A DNA stretch of 64,000 bases, taken from assembly GCA_012719135.1 (NCBI GenBank), contig JAAYAW010000070.1, forward strand, positions 1-64,000, written 5' to 3'. The DNA comes from Chloroflexota bacterium. Lineage in GTDB: Bacteria; Chloroflexota; Anaerolineae; UBA1429. The translations under genes were made by a program, and so were the position numbers. The notes below the pieces were generated by a model that made no database searches, was not told where the DNA came from, and saw only the letters and a program-made list of their open reading frames with translations. Below, one piece after another: positions 26,140-34,507 of the stretch (its first letter is position 1; every line of letters begins with the position of its first letter).

Positions 26140-26158
26140 GTGCGGGGACTGAAGGCCC

Positions 26159-26188
26159 TTGGCACGCGCACGCGGGGCGCTGTAGAAT
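26159..26188 (+). promoter_or_regulatory. Candidate promoter of the HAD-kinase-CorA unit
   Basis: TTGGCA (26159-26164) and TAGAAT (26183-26188) have 18 bp spacing. Confidence 0.5.
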
Positions 26189-26194
26189 GGTGCC

Positions 26195-26497
26195 GCAACG
26201 ATGTGCCAGGCCGCTGCCGTGGGAAGGCGCCCTGTGATCGTCTATCACAGGGCTGCCCGCCACGTCGCATGGCCCCCAAATGTGGACTCTGGCAGCGGGG
26301 ACGGCCATTGCCTTTGCGGCAGAATCCGGCGGGACGGCGATGGGGTTCCACGGCCGGCCCATGGATAGGCGGTCGTGCCGTCGACCGTCAAGCTGCCCTG
26401 CGGTGCCTTCCTGAGCGCCGGGAGGCGCCACTCGCGTCCCGGACCTTATCGCCGCGATACGTTGCGCCCCTGACGAGAGGTAAGGAGACGGGCCTCT
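26195..26497 (+). other. Long structured 5' leader, unrecognised
   Basis: About 300 nt without a credible frame. It holds a perfect hairpin CCCTGTGAT/ATCACAGGG (26230-26253 region) inside GCG/CTGC flanks, and CTGCC/GGCAG enclosing it, suggesting a multi-helix RNA. It lacks T-box, cobalamin, TPP, RNase P and M-box core sequences. It could be an unrecognised riboswitch or protein-binding leader. Confidence 0.5.
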
Positions 26498-27337
26498 ATG
26501 GAAAGAGATCGGATCGAGTGGGTTCGCCCCGTCCCCACAGGCGGTCGCGTGCGCATGGCCCTGCTGGACCTGGATGGCACACTCTCGCTGATCCGCGCTG
26601 GCTGGCAATCCGTCATGGCGGAGATGATGATCCAGGGGCTACAAGCCCTCCGAACCGGCGAGGCCCCTGAGGCGCTCAGCGCCGAGACCCGCGAGATGAT
26701 CGGTGCTACCACGGGCAAGCCGACCGCGGTTCAGATGGAGGCGTACGTCTCTTTGATCCACCGGCGCGGCGGCTCGCCCCCCACAGTCGAGGACTGCCTC
26801 ACGGACTACAAGCAGCGCCTGAGCCGGGTGATCTCCACACGGAAGCGGGCCATCGCGCGCGGGGATTTCCCGCCAGATCACTATATGGTTCCCGGTGCCC
26901 GCGCCTTTCTTGAGGAACTCGACCGCCGGGGTATCCGCATGGTCCTCGCCAGCGGCACCGACCACAACGATGTGGTGCTCGAGGCGGAACTGCTCCAGAT
27001 CACCCGCTTCTTCCGGCTCGGCATCTGTGGGGCCGTTCCGGCGCCGGCCGAGTTCACCAAGGAGCGCCTTGTCGAGCGGTTGATCGCCGCGCGCCTGTAT
27101 GCCGGCGACGAAATGCTCGCCATCGGCGACGGGCCGGCGGAGATCGCGGCCGTAGCGGGCGTGGGTGGGCTCGCCGTCGGCGTCGCGAGCGACGAGCATG
27201 ACCCGGGGGAACTCGATTTGCAAAAGAGGGAACGTTTGATCGCAGCCGGCGCGCACGCGATCGTGGCCGATCTATCCGCCCCTGCTGCCCTGCTCGATGG
27301 CTTGAGAGTCGGCGCGCCCGGCGCCAACGGAGGTTGA
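26498..27337 (+). CDS. HAD-superfamily phosphatase
   Basis: The 279-residue protein has HAD motif I ALLDLDGTLSLI (nucleophile Asp24), motif II VLASGT, and motif IV IGDGPAEIAA. It has a long helical cap (residues 35-130). The 20-residue N-terminal extension is unusual but a good AAGGAG precedes it. It heads a unit with a DHS-like protein and a PfkB kinase. An ordered pair of HAD phosphatase and heptose-type kinase would fit sugar-nucleotide precursor synthesis, but this is an inference. Confidence 0.85.
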   Translation: MERDRIEWVRPVPTGGRVRMALLDLDGTLSLIRAGWQSVMAEMMIQGLQALRTGEAPEALSAETREMIGATTGKPTAVQMEAYVSLIHRRGGSPPTVEDCLTDYKQRLSRVISTRKRAIARGDFPPDHYMVPGARAFLEELDRRGIRMVLASGTDHNDVVLEAELLQITRFFRLGICGAVPAPAEFTKERLVERLIAARLYAGDEMLAIGDGPAEIAAVAGVGGLAVGVASDEHDPGELDLQKRERLIAAGAHAIVADLSAPAALLDGLRVGAPGANGG

Positions 27338-27338
27338 C

Positions 27339-28325
27339 ATGCCTTACCCCTGCTTTGACCGCAGCCGCCTTCGTCTGTTGCCGCTCGAGCAACGCATACA
27401 TGATATGCACTTGGACGAGGTGCTGCCTCTGGAGCCTCAGGGAACCGCGAAAACGCCCGATGCTCAGGTTCCGGTGCTTGCCGAGCGCATCATCGCCGCC
27501 AGAAGGTTGGGCCGCCCGGTGATCCTGATGATGGGGGCACACCTCATCAAAGTGGGGCTCTCGCGGTATCTGATCGATCTCATCGATCGCGGCATCGTCA
27601 CACACCTTGCCTGCAACGGCGCCTCCGCGATCCACGATTATGAACTCGCCCGCATCGGCGCCACGACGGAGAGCGTCGCCCGATATATCTCGGAGGGCCA
27701 GTTCGGGCTCTGGGAGGAGACGGGGCACCTGAATGACGTGGTCCGAGAAGGCATTTCAGAAGGGATAGGCGCTGGCGAGGCCATCGGACGGTGGATCGCG
27801 GAATCGGGCTTCCCGCACGGCGAGCTGAGCGTCCTGGCGGCGGCTTACGAGCGCCGCATTCCGGCAACCATACACGTAGGCATCGGCAATGACATCATCC
27901 ACGAGCACCCCAATTGCGACGGAGCCGCCTGGGGAGCCGCCTCATACCGCGACTTTTTGGTGTTCACCCAGGCCGTGACCGATCTGGAGGGCGGGGTGTT
28001 CCTGAACTATGGCACCGCCGTCATGGGCCCGGAGGTGTACCTCAAGGCCCTGGCCATGGCGCGCAACGTGGCCCACCAGGTCGGCACACGCATCAGCGCC
28101 TTTACCACCGCGGTCTTTGATCTGCAGGATCTTGGGCGCGACGTCCACCACACCCCTGACAAGAGCGAGCCCGCTTACTACTTCCGGCCACTCAAGACCA
28201 TCCTGGTGCGAACGGTACAGGATGGTGGCCAGAGCTACTATATACGCGGCGATCACCGAGCCACCCTCCCGGCGCTACACGGGCTGGTACTGAGAGGCCT
28301 AGAGGGAGGTCTTGCCGATGGATAA
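27339..28325 (+). CDS. Deoxyhypusine-synthase-like protein of unknown function
   Basis: The 328-residue protein begins YPCFDRSRLRLLPLEQRIHD and contains GRPVILMMGAHLIKVGLSRYLIDL and a THLACNGASAIHDYELA segment that resembles NAD-binding deoxyhypusine-synthase-fold proteins. Later parts include ATIHVGIGNDIIHEHPNCDGAAWG and FLNYGTAVMGPE. A DHS-type role in hypusine formation is unlikely in a bacterium without an eIF5A, so another NAD-dependent role is likely. It has GGAGGT just before the ATG, overlaps the PfkB gene by eight bases, and is coupled to the HAD gene. Confidence 0.75.
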   Translation: MPYPCFDRSRLRLLPLEQRIHDMHLDEVLPLEPQGTAKTPDAQVPVLAERIIAARRLGRPVILMMGAHLIKVGLSRYLIDLIDRGIVTHLACNGASAIHDYELARIGATTESVARYISEGQFGLWEETGHLNDVVREGISEGIGAGEAIGRWIAESGFPHGELSVLAAAYERRIPATIHVGIGNDIIHEHPNCDGAAWGAASYRDFLVFTQAVTDLEGGVFLNYGTAVMGPEVYLKALAMARNVAHQVGTRISAFTTAVFDLQDLGRDVHHTPDKSEPAYYFRPLKTILVRTVQDGGQSYYIRGDHRATLPALHGLVLRGLEGGLADG

Positions 28326-29346
28326 AGCTCGTCTTCGGACCTTGCTGGACCGCTTCGCGGGCATGCACATTCTGGTGCTCGGTGACTTCTTCCTGGATCG
28401 CTACCTGGTCCTTGATCCCGTCCTGGCCGAGCGTTCACTGGAGACCGGGCTGGTCGCTCGCCAGGTGGTAGGGATACGCAACAGCCCCGGTGCTGGGGGA
28501 ACGGTGACAAACAACCTGTGCGCCCTGGGCGCGCACGTCACCGCCTTGGGAGTCATCGGCGAAGACGGGATGGGAAACGAACTCCTGCGCGCCCTCGATG
28601 GCCTGGGCGTGGACACGTCTGCGATGGTGGTGAGCACCGAACGCTACACGCCTACCTACATCAAGCCGATGGAACGGATATCCCCGGACGTGGAACGAGA
28701 GACCGAGCGACTGGATATCAAGAACCGCACGCCCACTCCCGCCCGGCTTGTGGAGCAGGTCGTCGACGCGTTTCGCCGGAGGGCACCCGATGCCCAGGGG
28801 ATCATCATCGCGGACCAGGTGCCCGAGGAGGGCTGCGGCACGGTGACGCGTCAAGTGCGCCTTGCCGTGGATGAACTGTCGATGAGTTGCCCTCAGCAGG
28901 TTATCGCCGTGGATTCGCGCAACCGGGTCGGCGCCTTTCAGAACCAGATCCTCAAGCCCAACGAGAATGAGGCCTGGGCCGCCGTCCATGGCGCACCTCC
29001 GGAGACTCCCCCCTCTTTGGAGGAGAGTGCGGCCTGCGGCCTGACGCTGCATAAGCGAACGGGCCGGCCCCTCTTTGTCACCGTGGGCGAGCGCGGCATC
29101 TTGTCGCTGGCGGGCGGCGAGGTCACTCACGTGCCGTCCGTTCCCGTGCCGGGGCCGATCGACATCGTCGGTGCGGGGGATAGCGCCATGGCCGCTCTGG
29201 TGCTGTCGCTGTGCGCCGGCGCATCGCCCCCCGAGGCGGCCCAAGTGGCCAACCTCGTGGCCTCCATCACCATCCAACAACTCGGCACCACGGGAACCGC
29301 CACGTGCGATCAGGTGCTGGCTCGGAACCAGGAGGCATTCGAATGA
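28318..29346 (+). CDS. PfkB-family carbohydrate kinase, HldE/RfaE1-like
   Basis: The 342-residue kinase resembles the heptose-7-phosphate kinase half of HldE: ILVLGDFFLDRYLV at the start, PGAGGTVTNNLCALGA, AVDSRNRVGAFQNQILKPNENEA, and GPIDIVGAGDSAMAAL with the anion hole and catalytic Asp. It ends without the adenylyltransferase half. The ATG at 28318 has GGGAGG eight bases upstream. With the upstream HAD phosphatase, the pair parallels kinase/phosphatase steps in heptose or similar sugar activation. Confidence 0.85.
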   Translation: MDKARLRTLLDRFAGMHILVLGDFFLDRYLVLDPVLAERSLETGLVARQVVGIRNSPGAGGTVTNNLCALGAHVTALGVIGEDGMGNELLRALDGLGVDTSAMVVSTERYTPTYIKPMERISPDVERETERLDIKNRTPTPARLVEQVVDAFRRRAPDAQGIIIADQVPEEGCGTVTRQVRLAVDELSMSCPQQVIAVDSRNRVGAFQNQILKPNENEAWAAVHGAPPETPPSLEESAACGLTLHKRTGRPLFVTVGERGILSLAGGEVTHVPSVPVPGPIDIVGAGDSAMAALVLSLCAGASPPEAAQVANLVASITIQQLGTTGTATCDQVLARNQEAFE

Positions 29347-30332
29347 TGCGAACGCTCCTGAGAGAGCCCGACGGCGAGCTCCACGCAGAGCTAACGCCAG
29401 ATAGAGCACGGGGTATTCTGGTGGAGCGTCCGGGGAGCCTCCTCTGGGTCGATCTCGCCGAGGAGTCCATCGATAGCGCAGAGCACGTCCTGCGAGACGT
29501 GTTCGGTTTCCACTCATTGGCCGTGGATGACGCCCTGCGCGAATCTCACGTCCCCAAGGTCGATGACTGGGGCGACTACATCTATGTCACACTGCACAGC
29601 GTGACTCACGCAACCGAGACGTGGGAAGCGCTGGATACCCTCGAGGTGGACATATTCGTAGGGAAGGGCTACGTGGTCACCTACGAGTCCCGTCCTGTGG
29701 CCGCGCTGGAGCGGCTATTCTCCCTGGTTCAGCGGGACGACCGCCACCTGAGCCGGGGCGCCGAACACCTGCTCTACATGCTCGCCGATGAACTGGTCAG
29801 TGACTATGCCCCCGTCCTGGAGGATATAGACCAAGAACTGGATCGCCTGGAGGATGATCTGCTGGCGGAGCCGCTGCAGGAGGACATGGAGCGGATATTC
29901 CGCCTCAAGCGTGCCCTGGCTCATCTCCGCCGGATCATCGCGCCCCTGCGCGAAGTGATGGGCAGGCTGGCGAGGACCCCTTCACCGGCGATGGATCCGG
30001 CATATGGCGTGTTCTACCGCGACGTCTACGATCACCTTGTGAGACTGTACGACATCACAGAGAGCCTGAGAGACCTGTTGACGGGGACGCTGGACATCTA
30101 CCTCTCGATAGTCAACAACCGCATGAACCAGACGATAAAGCTGCTGACGGTAGTCTCTACTCTGCTGATGCCGATGACCTTCCTCACCGGGTTCTTTGGC
30201 ATGAACTTTTTCGGGCCCGTGGCCGAAAACGCGGCCTGGACGGGTGACATGGCCTTGATGATCACCCTGGCCCTGATCGTCGCGGTACCCATCGCGATGT
30301 ACCTCTGGATGCGACGGCGCGCCTGGATGTGA
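29343..30332 (+). CDS. corA: CorA-family magnesium/divalent cation channel
   Basis: The 329-residue protein has the CorA layout: a cytosolic alpha/beta domain, a long stalk helix, two C-terminal membrane helices and the selectivity motif GMN in TGFFGMNFFGP. It transports Mg2+ (or Co2+/Ni2+). The ATG at 29343 overlaps the preceding stop and has GGAGG seven bases upstream. Linkage to sugar-kinase genes suggests shared transcription, not a known pathway. Confidence 0.94.
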   Translation: MMRTLLREPDGELHAELTPDRARGILVERPGSLLWVDLAEESIDSAEHVLRDVFGFHSLAVDDALRESHVPKVDDWGDYIYVTLHSVTHATETWEALDTLEVDIFVGKGYVVTYESRPVAALERLFSLVQRDDRHLSRGAEHLLYMLADELVSDYAPVLEDIDQELDRLEDDLLAEPLQEDMERIFRLKRALAHLRRIIAPLREVMGRLARTPSPAMDPAYGVFYRDVYDHLVRLYDITESLRDLLTGTLDIYLSIVNNRMNQTIKLLTVVSTLLMPMTFLTGFFGMNFFGPVAENAAWTGDMALMITLALIVAVPIAMYLWMRRRAWM

Positions 30333-30367
30333 TCCATCCGAGCGCGAGCGCTCCGCTGGTTGACGCG

Positions 30368-30736
30368 TCACCCGAGGCCGAGGAGCGCCAGGACCTCTTC
30401 TTCCGTCTTGTTCTGGAGCGCGCTATAGTCGATCTGGTCGCCCAGCGCGGCCCGAGCGCGTTCCAGCATCGCCGGCACGCCAATTCGCTGCGCCGCGCGC
30501 ACATATGCGATCGTGGTTCCTCCAAAGTCCGGCCGTCCAAAGGGGCCGCGATCGCATGGGAACTCGGCACACTCCCAGCAGCCGGCGTAGCCGCGTTCGG
30601 ATGGGCAATCACGGGTGGGGCAGCCGGCATCGCCGCCTCCGGCGCGGCAGCCGGCGCAGCCTTCGCTCAATCCCGGGCAGCCAGCGCAGATCCAGCCACA
30701 GAAAGCGAGGGTCGCCGGATCGGTCCACTGTGTCAT
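30368..30736 (-). CDS. DUF3795-like Cys-rich protein
   Basis: The 122-residue protein has a Cys-rich N-terminal half (CGWICAGCPGLSEGCAGC, then GCPTRDC and GCWECAEFPCDR) that probably binds zinc, then a short helical tail. The length and pattern fit DUF3795 proteins of unknown function. A GGGAGG lies upstream of the ATG and it has its own promoter. Confidence 0.85.
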   Translation of the reverse strand: MTQWTDPATLAFCGWICAGCPGLSEGCAGCRAGGGDAGCPTRDCPSERGYAGCWECAEFPCDRGPFGRPDFGGTTIAYVRAAQRIGVPAMLERARAALGDQIDYSALQNKTEEEVLALLGLG

Positions 30737-30773
30737 TTCTTGCCTCCCAGCACAAGCGCAAACATCTATCGAC

Positions 30774-30802
30774 AGTATTCACAGGGAGAGCTCGGCTGTC
30801 AA
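30774..30802 (-). promoter_or_regulatory. Promoter of the DUF3795-like gene
   Basis: TTGACA (30802-30797) and AATACT (30779-30774) are 17 bp apart on the minus strand. Confidence 0.75.
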
Positions 30803-30911
30803 TGGCTCTACCCCCCAACTTCACGAGACGAACCGCAGCTTTGCACGTGGCGGCCTGGTGCCGTATTTCGTAGAATACGAGTAAGCTAGCCCGATAGCTC
30901 GGAGGGTCTTG

Positions 30912-31286
30912 ATGCGCCTGGCCGGTATCTGTCTCATCACGTCGGATGTCACGCGCCTGACGCGCTTTTACTGCGACGTCTTTCAGATGCCCTCGGAAGG
31001 AGATGGCACTCACGCGTCCTTTGCCCTGTGCGGAGCTGAACTGGCCATCTACTCGCTGGAGGGTACCGAAGCCATGGCCCCCGGCTCGACCGTCGGGCTT
31101 TGCCCGGGAGCGTTCACCCTCAATATCGAGGTGAGCGACGTGGATAGCGAGCACGACCGTCTCCTGGCCATGGGGGTGCCTCTCATCAAGCCTCCGTGCA
31201 CCTATGCTTGGGGCACGCGCTCAGCGTGGTTCCGGGATCCGGATGGGAATATCGTGAACCTGTACTGCCGGCCCGGGAAGGACTGA
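30912..31286 (+). CDS. VOC-family (glyoxalase-like) protein
   Basis: The 124-residue protein is a vicinal-oxygen-chelate fold of two beta-alpha-beta-beta-beta units: GICLITSDVTRLTRFYCDVF and the C-terminal WFRDPDGNIVNLYCR. The metal Glu expected in the C-terminal strand is Asn (NIVNLY), so it may be a non-metal binding or resistance-type member. The start at 30912 follows GGAGGG by five bases. It could be cotranscribed with the downstream dehydrogenase. Confidence 0.85.
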   Translation: MRLAGICLITSDVTRLTRFYCDVFQMPSEGDGTHASFALCGAELAIYSLEGTEAMAPGSTVGLCPGAFTLNIEVSDVDSEHDRLLAMGVPLIKPPCTYAWGTRSAWFRDPDGNIVNLYCRPGKD

Positions 31287-31326
31287 GGGGCCCGGTATCT
31301 AGGAGAGAGGATAGCAGGAGGATTGT

Positions 31327-32358
31327 ATGCCCAGACGCTTGATCTGCACGGCACCGGGCCAGCTTGCCTGGGAGGAGTACCAGGAGCCTGATCTCGGGCC
31401 GGATGAAGTGCGAATCGCGGCCGACTATGCCGCCGCCAAGCATGGAACGGAGATGGCGGTGTTCAAGGGATACGGCCTGGAGCGTGGCGTCTACAACAGC
31501 CAGACTCAGCTCTTTGGCGCCGCGGAACCCGCCTTCTCCGCATTTCCGATGCGTGTCGGCAACATGGTGGTGGGGCGCGTCACCGCCTGTGGCTCCGAGG
31601 TGCACGGGCTCGAACCTGGCGATCGCGTCTGCTGCTACGGTGGCTTTGGCGAAGTGATCACCGCGCGCGCGTCCTTTTGCCGCAAGATGCCAACGGGCAT
31701 GGCGTGGCAATCGGCCGTGTGCCTCGATCCGGCCGACTTTGCTCTCGGAGCGGTGCGCGATGGGCACGTGCGCCTGGGCGACGCTGTCGCCCTCTTTGGC
31801 GCGGGGGCCATCGGCCTCGTGGTTCTGCAGATGCTGCGGCTGGCGGGTGCCCGGCCGGTGATCGCTGTGGAACCGCTGGCGTCCCGCCGCGCCATCGCCC
31901 AGGCGCTAGGGGCCGACATGGTTCTGGACCCGGCCGCGTGTGATGCGGGCTCCGAGATCAGGCGTTTGACCGCAGGCCGCGGCGCCGATGTGTGTATTGA
32001 CTACTCCGGCTCGCGCGCGGCCCTCCAGAAGGCACTGCGTGGCGTGGCCTATGGCGGGACGCTCGTCCTGGGCGCATACCCGGGCCCCTACGGGGCGGGC
32101 CTCGACCTCGGGGCGGAGGCACACCACAACGTGCCGAGCATCGTGTTCAGTCGCGCGTGCAGCGAGCCACTGCGAGATCACCCCCGTTGGGATAACGCCC
32201 GTCTCTACGATACAGCCTGGGCGCTCCTCGCATCGGGCCGGCTCACCGGTGAACCGATCGTTCAGCCAATCGTTCGCTTTGCCGATCTGATGACCGAGTA
32301 CCCCGGCATATCTACCGATCCCGGCCGGTACATCAAGCTCGGCGTCCGCTTCGCTTGA
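31327..32358 (+). CDS. Medium-chain dehydrogenase/reductase (zinc-ADH-like fold)
   Basis: The 343-residue protein is an MDR enzyme: GroES-like N-terminal domain (PDLGPDEVRIAADYAAAKHGTE, GNMVVGRVTACGSEVHGLEPGDRV) and a Rossmann domain with GAGAIG (158-163). The usual catalytic-zinc Cys is replaced (KHGTE) and the four-Cys structural lobe is missing, so it differs from ordinary zinc alcohol dehydrogenases. Its neighbours (aminotransferase, hydroxypyruvate isomerase, Gfo/Idh oxidoreductase, glycerate kinase) suggest oxidation of a sugar acid or polyol. AGGAGG lies five bases before the ATG. Confidence 0.88.
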   Translation: MPRRLICTAPGQLAWEEYQEPDLGPDEVRIAADYAAAKHGTEMAVFKGYGLERGVYNSQTQLFGAAEPAFSAFPMRVGNMVVGRVTACGSEVHGLEPGDRVCCYGGFGEVITARASFCRKMPTGMAWQSAVCLDPADFALGAVRDGHVRLGDAVALFGAGAIGLVVLQMLRLAGARPVIAVEPLASRRAIAQALGADMVLDPAACDAGSEIRRLTAGRGADVCIDYSGSRAALQKALRGVAYGGTLVLGAYPGPYGAGLDLGAEAHHNVPSIVFSRACSEPLRDHPRWDNARLYDTAWALLASGRLTGEPIVQPIVRFADLMTEYPGISTDPGRYIKLGVRFA

Positions 32359-32416
32359 CCTGCCGCACGACACTGCGTCCATCCCGGTCGCGTAACCTGC
32401 CGTACAGGAGAGCATC

Positions 32417-33577
32417 ATGATCTCACGGCGCGCACAACAGATCTCGCCCTTCCTGGCCATGGACGTCCTTGAGCGAGCCCGCCAGCTTGAGGAGAGCGGC
32501 ACGCACATCGTGCATCTGGAGGTCGGCGAGCCGGATTTCGACGTGCCCGATTGTGTAAAAGAGGCCATCACCAGAGCGGTGATGGCCGGCAACACCCACT
32601 ACACCCACAGCTTGGGCGAGCTCAGGCTGCGTGAGGCCATCTGCCGCTACTACAAAGACAGCTATCAGGTGAGCATCTCTCCGGAGCAGGTAGTCGTCAG
32701 CTCGGGCACCTCGCCCATCATGATGCTCCTCTTTGCCACCTTGCTCGAGGATGGCGACGAGGTAATCCTGTCCGATCCACGGTACGCCTGCTACCCGAAC
32801 ATGGTTCGCTTTGCCGGAGGGGAGCCTGTGGATGTGCCCGTGTACGAGGAAGACGGTTTCCAGATGCATCCCCAGGCTGTGTCGGAGCGGATTACCGCAC
32901 GAACACAGGCCATCGTGATCAACTCGCCATCCAACCCGACCGGCACTCTGCTCACGCCGGAAAACATGCGGGGCATCGCCGACCTCGGCATCACCGTGGT
33001 CTCGGACGAGATCTATCATGGCCTCGTGTATGGTGGCCGCGCCCATTCCATCCTCGAGTACACCGACGATGCGGTCGTGATCGATGGGTTCAGCAAGCGC
33101 TATGCGATGACAGGCCTTCGATTGGGCTATCTCATCGCGCCCAGACGCTATGTGCGCGCGCTGCAAAAGCTGCAACAGAACTTTGTGATCTCAGCCAGCT
33201 CGGTGGCACAGGCCGGGGCGCTCGCCGCCCTGGAGCAGGCCGGCCCCGATGTACAACGCATGGCGCGACAGTATGATGCGCGGCGACGACTGATGCTCGA
33301 CGGCCTCGGCAGGCTCGGTCTATCCCCGGCCAGTGAGCCCACCGGCGCCTTTTATGTCTTTGTGAATGCCAGGCATATCTGCGCGGATTCGTATCGGCTC
33401 GCCTATGATATCCTCGAGCAGGCCCGGGTGGGCGTCACGCCGGGGGCGGACTTTGGTTCCCGGGGAGAGGGCTACCTGAGGCTCTCCTACGCCAGTTCCA
33501 CGAGCAACATCGAAGAGGCGCTCGCCCGCCTGGAAGCCTATCTCGCCGGCCTGCCGGATGGACGTTTGGCAGCCTAG
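32417..33577 (+). CDS. Class I/II PLP-dependent aminotransferase
   Basis: The 386-residue fold-type I aminotransferase has VEVGEPDFDVP-like HLEVGEPDFDV, the PLP-contact NSPSNPTG (Asn173), DEIYHGL (Asp197, Tyr200) and catalytic Lys227 in DGFSKRYAMTGLR. It resembles aspartate/aromatic aminotransferases. In this cluster it could act on a keto acid such as hydroxypyruvate, but the amino donor and acceptor cannot be read from the sequence. Confidence 0.9.
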   Translation: MISRRAQQISPFLAMDVLERARQLEESGTHIVHLEVGEPDFDVPDCVKEAITRAVMAGNTHYTHSLGELRLREAICRYYKDSYQVSISPEQVVVSSGTSPIMMLLFATLLEDGDEVILSDPRYACYPNMVRFAGGEPVDVPVYEEDGFQMHPQAVSERITARTQAIVINSPSNPTGTLLTPENMRGIADLGITVVSDEIYHGLVYGGRAHSILEYTDDAVVIDGFSKRYAMTGLRLGYLIAPRRYVRALQKLQQNFVISASSVAQAGALAALEQAGPDVQRMARQYDARRRLMLDGLGRLGLSPASEPTGAFYVFVNARHICADSYRLAYDILEQARVGVTPGADFGSRGEGYLRLSYASSTSNIEEALARLEAYLAGLPDGRLAA

Positions 33578-33619
33578 AGACCCTGCCCCTCGGATCACGC
33601 CAACACACGGAGGAATGCC

Positions 33620-34399
33620 ATGCCCTTGAAGCTGTGCGCTGTGCTGCCGAACTTTTACCGGCCGGAGGACCTATCCCTCGGTGACTTTTGCCAGATCCTC
33701 TCAGATATGGGCTACTCAGCGATCGAACTGATGACCCCGGGAGACGAGTTGGCATCGATTGTCGAGGCCGCGAGGCACCACGGCTTGGCAGTGGCCAGCA
33801 TGATTGGCCATGCCAGCCTGGCAGACGGGCTGAACCGCGCCGAGAACCATGAACGCATCGAGGCAGAGTTGCACGCCCAGATCGATCTGGCCGCTCAATA
33901 CAGCATCGGGGGACTGATCTGCTTCAGCGGCAATCGAAATCCCGGCCAAAGTGACCTGGAAGGGATGGTCACCTGCGCTCGAGGATTGAGGCGTATCGCC
34001 CCTTACGCCGAGGAGAAGGGCATCAACCTGAACATCGAGCTGCTCAACAGCAGGATCAATCATCCCGGATACCAGTGTGACCGAGTGGACTGGGGAGTGG
34101 CGCTCTGCGAAATGGTTGGCAGTCCTCGCGTCAGGCTGCTGTTCGATATTTACCATATGCAGATCATGGAAGGCGACATTGTACACGCCATCCGGCGCAG
34201 CATACGCTGGGTGGGCCATTTCCATACCGCTGGCGTTCCCGGCCGGCAGGACCTCGATGACGAACAGGAACTGAACTATACGGGGATCTGCCGCGCGATC
34301 CAGGCCACCGGCTATGATCTGTTCATCGGGCACGAGTTTCGCCCGAAGGGCGACCCCATCGAGGCCCTGCGCCAGGCCTACGCCGTCTGCACGGGCTAG
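33620..34399 (+). CDS. hyi: Hydroxypyruvate isomerase-like TIM-barrel protein
   Basis: The 259-residue xylose-isomerase-type TIM barrel has the Hyi pattern: NIELLNSRINHPGYQ, LLFDIYHMQIMEGD, VGHFHTAGVPGR and a final IGHEFRPKGDP. These carry the metal ligands (Glu, Asp, His, Glu). It probably interconverts hydroxypyruvate and tartronate semialdehyde, and it sits with a glycerate kinase two genes later, which fits glycerate-linked sugar-acid breakdown. GGAGG lies upstream of the ATG. Confidence 0.88.
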   Translation: MPLKLCAVLPNFYRPEDLSLGDFCQILSDMGYSAIELMTPGDELASIVEAARHHGLAVASMIGHASLADGLNRAENHERIEAELHAQIDLAAQYSIGGLICFSGNRNPGQSDLEGMVTCARGLRRIAPYAEEKGINLNIELLNSRINHPGYQCDRVDWGVALCEMVGSPRVRLLFDIYHMQIMEGDIVHAIRRSIRWVGHFHTAGVPGRQDLDDEQELNYTGICRAIQATGYDLFIGHEFRPKGDPIEALRQAYAVCTG

Positions 34400-34507
34400 G
34401 CCCGGATCCGGCCTCTATCGTAAGCCATCGCGTCGTTCGCTCATTGACACTTGACTCTGCGCTCGGCCATAGGCGCGGGCCCCACAAGCCACAAGGAGAA
34501 ACGGACC

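Noticed and set aside
26195..26300. Cobalamin riboswitch
   Set aside because: A GGTGCC...GGGAA order is present by chance, but the GCCACTG box and the CCGCAACTGT segment are missing.
26140..26670. Protein-coding frame in the 26195-26497 leader
   Set aside because: Composition is Arg/Cys/Pro-rich with no family signature, and it overlaps the HAD gene in another frame.
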